DNA of 64,000 nt from RFSX01 sp964567435. Its GTDB lineage: Bacteria > Bacteroidota > Bacteroidia > Chitinophagales > Saprospiraceae. The position numbers were made by a program, and so were the translations under genes. Where the stretch lies: positions 103,734 through 167,733 of the forward strand of contig CAZMMQ010000001.1 of the NCBI GenBank assembly GCA_964567435.1, read 5' to 3'. Shown here in pieces: positions 62,371-64,000 of the stretch (positions are counted from its first letter, which is position 1; each line of letters begins with the position of its first letter). The notes under the pieces are model-generated. The model saw only the letters and a program-made list of their open reading frames with translations, made no database searches and was not told the DNA's origin.

Positions 62371-63853
62371 TACTAGATAGAAAAGAAGTCATCGTACTTA
62401 ATGGGTCAAGGATTTTGATACCATTTTTATTAAAAGCAGATTCATTAATATATCTAAACGCTTCCTCTGTAGTCAAGTTTCGTTTATAAGATTTCATTAC
62501 AGCTATTAGACTTGCCACAAGAGGTGTTGCCATAGAGGTTCCACTAAAGGATTTATATTCATCCCCAGGGAAAGTACTGAAGACCATCGTTCCAGGCGCA
62601 TAGATACCATATTCTAGATTTGAAATATCATTCGCAAAGTTTGCCTTTCGAAGTGAGGAATCTATTGCAGATACAGCGATAAGACCCTTTGAGTTAGCCG
62701 GTGAGTAATTGGCTGCATCTCTTCCAGAATTACCTGCAGCAGCCACTACAATACAGCCTTTAGATTTGGCATACTTCACAGCCTCATTGTAGGCCTTTTG
62801 TTTCTTATCGGAAGATACACTTCCTAATGACATAGAGATGATATCATAACCTCTATCTGCAGCCATTATTATTCCTTTGATTATTGTCTTTTGTGTACCC
62901 ACTCCCATATCTCCAAGTACTTTAATACCTGTTACTTTAATATCAGCACCTTTAGGGATTAATGAAGCAATACCTATTTTATTGCCTGTAACAGCAGCAG
63001 CAATACCTGCACAATGAGTCCCATGACCCTTCTTATCATAATCTCCACTTGATCTAGTTGATAGGTAATTAGCTTTAAGGTCTTCATGCTTCTTGTCTAC
63101 TCCTGTATCGAGTATAGCTATGACAACAGTTTTTTTCTTAGTTGCCAATGTGTACTTATCCGTTAATTTATGAAAGTCATCCAGATCATAGGGCCCCTTC
63201 ATCTTTTGTTTGGATAATAAAGGATCATTTAGCTTAACCTTGAATGTCTTGTCATTCTTAATCGGCTTAGAAACCAAGGGACTAACGGTTATGGTTTCGT
63301 TGATTTCTACGTGATCAATTACATTAGATGACTCCAATCTTAACATAAAATCATCTACATCATTGCCAATATAATCCAACACTAAATATTCGTCTAACAA
63401 AAAACTATCATCTGCTGGCTCGAAAGCAGGATAGGTGATTGATTCTGGTTGTTCATATCTTAACATCCAATGTTCTAAATCTGCTTTTGTCTTAAACTGC
63501 ACTAGCAATTGAGAATGTTCAGCATTGTCTTTCCTCAAAATTTTATGAAACTCTGCTTTGTAAACTGAAGTCAATCCCACTATTCCAGTAATAATGACCA
63601 AAAATTTTACAAAATATTCTTTGCACCATATGAAGAACATGGTCATAAAACTTATAGCCATCAAATTCTTGCCCACTAAAACTATATTTTCTATGCCACC
63701 CACTCCAATATTCCATACAGAATCTAAAATAATAAGAGATAAGGCCAACAATATTCCTGTTTTAGACTTCTTATTCAGGGCTAATATCAATAGTCCAGTA
63801 TAGAATAGAATCAATAAAATATGTGCCAATATGGATAATGAAAGGAAGGCCAT
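62309..63853 (-). CDS. Membrane-anchored subtilisin-family (S8) serine protease
   Basis: A 514-residue protease. The N-terminal ~100 residues contain about four membrane helices (approximately 4-24, 32-50, 57-76 and 80-98) instead of a signal peptide, so it is anchored in the inner membrane. Residues ~112-210 are a spacer that may be a propeptide-like domain. The S8 domain (~215-480) has catalytic D249 (ILDTGVD), H277 (GHGTHCAG), oxyanion N375 (AAAGNSG) and S440 (GTSMATP); all four are present. It converges with aroK and shares 62 bp with it. The polytopic N-terminus is unusual for subtilases; the substrate and which side of the membrane is cut are unknown. Confidence 0.9.
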   Translation of the reverse strand: MAFLSLSILAHILLILFYTGLLILALNKKSKTGILLALSLIILDSVWNIGVGGIENIVLVGKNLMAISFMTMFFIWCKEYFVKFLVIITGIVGLTSVYKAEFHKILRKDNAEHSQLLVQFKTKADLEHWMLRYEQPESITYPAFEPADDSFLLDEYLVLDYIGNDVDDFMLRLESSNVIDHVEINETITVSPLVSKPIKNDKTFKVKLNDPLLSKQKMKGPYDLDDFHKLTDKYTLATKKKTVVIAILDTGVDKKHEDLKANYLSTRSSGDYDKKGHGTHCAGIAAAVTGNKIGIASLIPKGADIKVTGIKVLGDMGVGTQKTIIKGIIMAADRGYDIISMSLGSVSSDKKQKAYNEAVKYAKSKGCIVVAAAGNSGRDAANYSPANSKGLIAVSAIDSSLRKANFANDISNLEYGIYAPGTMVFSTFPGDEYKSFSGTSMATPLVASLIAVMKSYKRNLTTEEAFRYINESAFNKNGIKILDPLSTMTSFLSSINESNLESSEEWSSSQWMYQ

Positions 63854-64000
63854 AGCAACTTGTTAAGATTAATCTAAAGTTATTAACCCAAAATATGAAT
63901 TCAAAGTTTCTATAACACTTCTGTACTAATTGAGAACCAATAATAAAAGAAACTGATTGTACACTAAGTTACCAGTAAGTTTTCGCCATCGCTAGTATAA

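Noticed and set aside
1..64000. Prophage, insertion sequence or genomic island
   Set aside because: No transposase, integrase, phage structural gene, tRNA-linked attachment site or abrupt change in codon style was found.
1..64000. tRNA, rRNA or known riboswitch
   Set aside because: No intergenic stretch shows a cloverleaf, 16S/23S similarity or a riboswitch core that I can recognise; intergenic gaps are mostly below 210 bp.

Overview
The window is AT-rich, densely packed chromosomal DNA from a member of the Bacteroidota. It most resembles the Saprospiria (Saprospiraceae-like), a placement inferred from protein style rather than measured. The evidence is three proteins with type IX secretion (T9SS) type A C-terminal sorting domains, one giant protein with a type B (gliding-associated) C-terminal domain, a PorP/SprF-family protein, SprB repeats, a DUF4249 lipoprotein, a FecR/ECF-sigma/TonB-receptor locus, and -7 boxes of the form TAnnTTTG instead of sigma70 promoters. 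Genes abut or overlap on both strands. I see no tRNA, rRNA, CRISPR array, insertion sequence or prophage, so this is mostly core genome with surface-protein genes interspersed.

Layout. 1-2.6 kb: the 3' end of a secreted cohesin-like protein and a LytS/LytR-type two-component pair. 2.8-6.8 kb: folE, fabD, a YqgE/AlgH protein and an ABC-F ATPase. 6.8-9.4 kb (minus): an RluA-type pseudouridine synthase and a RibF-glycosyltransferase fusion whose two halves meet exactly at a run of ten A. 9.6-11.9 kb: mrp, a NifU-domain gene and pyrF. 11.9-18.1 kb: an exonuclease/GIY-YIG fusion, namZ, a helix-hairpin-helix/beta-barrel protein and an unknown all-helical protein. 18.2-25 kb: type II glutamine synthetase, then ECF sigma, FecR anti-sigma, TonB receptor and DUF4249 lipoprotein. 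25-33.3 kb: lpdA, a WG-repeat lipoprotein, coaD, pruA, rhomboid protease, rlmH, a CHAP protein and ffh. 33.4-50.6 kb: a thioredoxin-like T9SS cargo, mutS, an enlarged rpsP, an unknown protein, a multidomain T9SS cargo with eight SprB repeats, leuS, a small lipoprotein and a glycerophosphodiesterase. 50.9-61.4 kb: a three-gene cassette of PorP/SprF protein, PorE-like OmpA protein and a 2311-residue type-B-CTD adhesin. 61.4-63.9 kb: yajC, aroK and a membrane-tethered subtilase.

How the genes work together. The clearest multi-gene machine is the 50.9-61.4 kb cassette. An outer-membrane PorP/SprF partner, a periplasmic/OM OmpA-type partner and a very large repetitive secreted protein are spaced 26-27 bp apart, which suggests a dedicated secretion and surface-anchoring module for one adhesin. 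The 19.8-25 kb locus is a surface-signalling and uptake unit. mrp plus the NifU-domain gene is an Fe-S maturation pair in which the Mrp has no cysteine at all. The most unusual single genes are the RibF-GT2 fusion and the ribosomal protein S16 carrying a long low-complexity linker and a helix-hairpin-helix domain.
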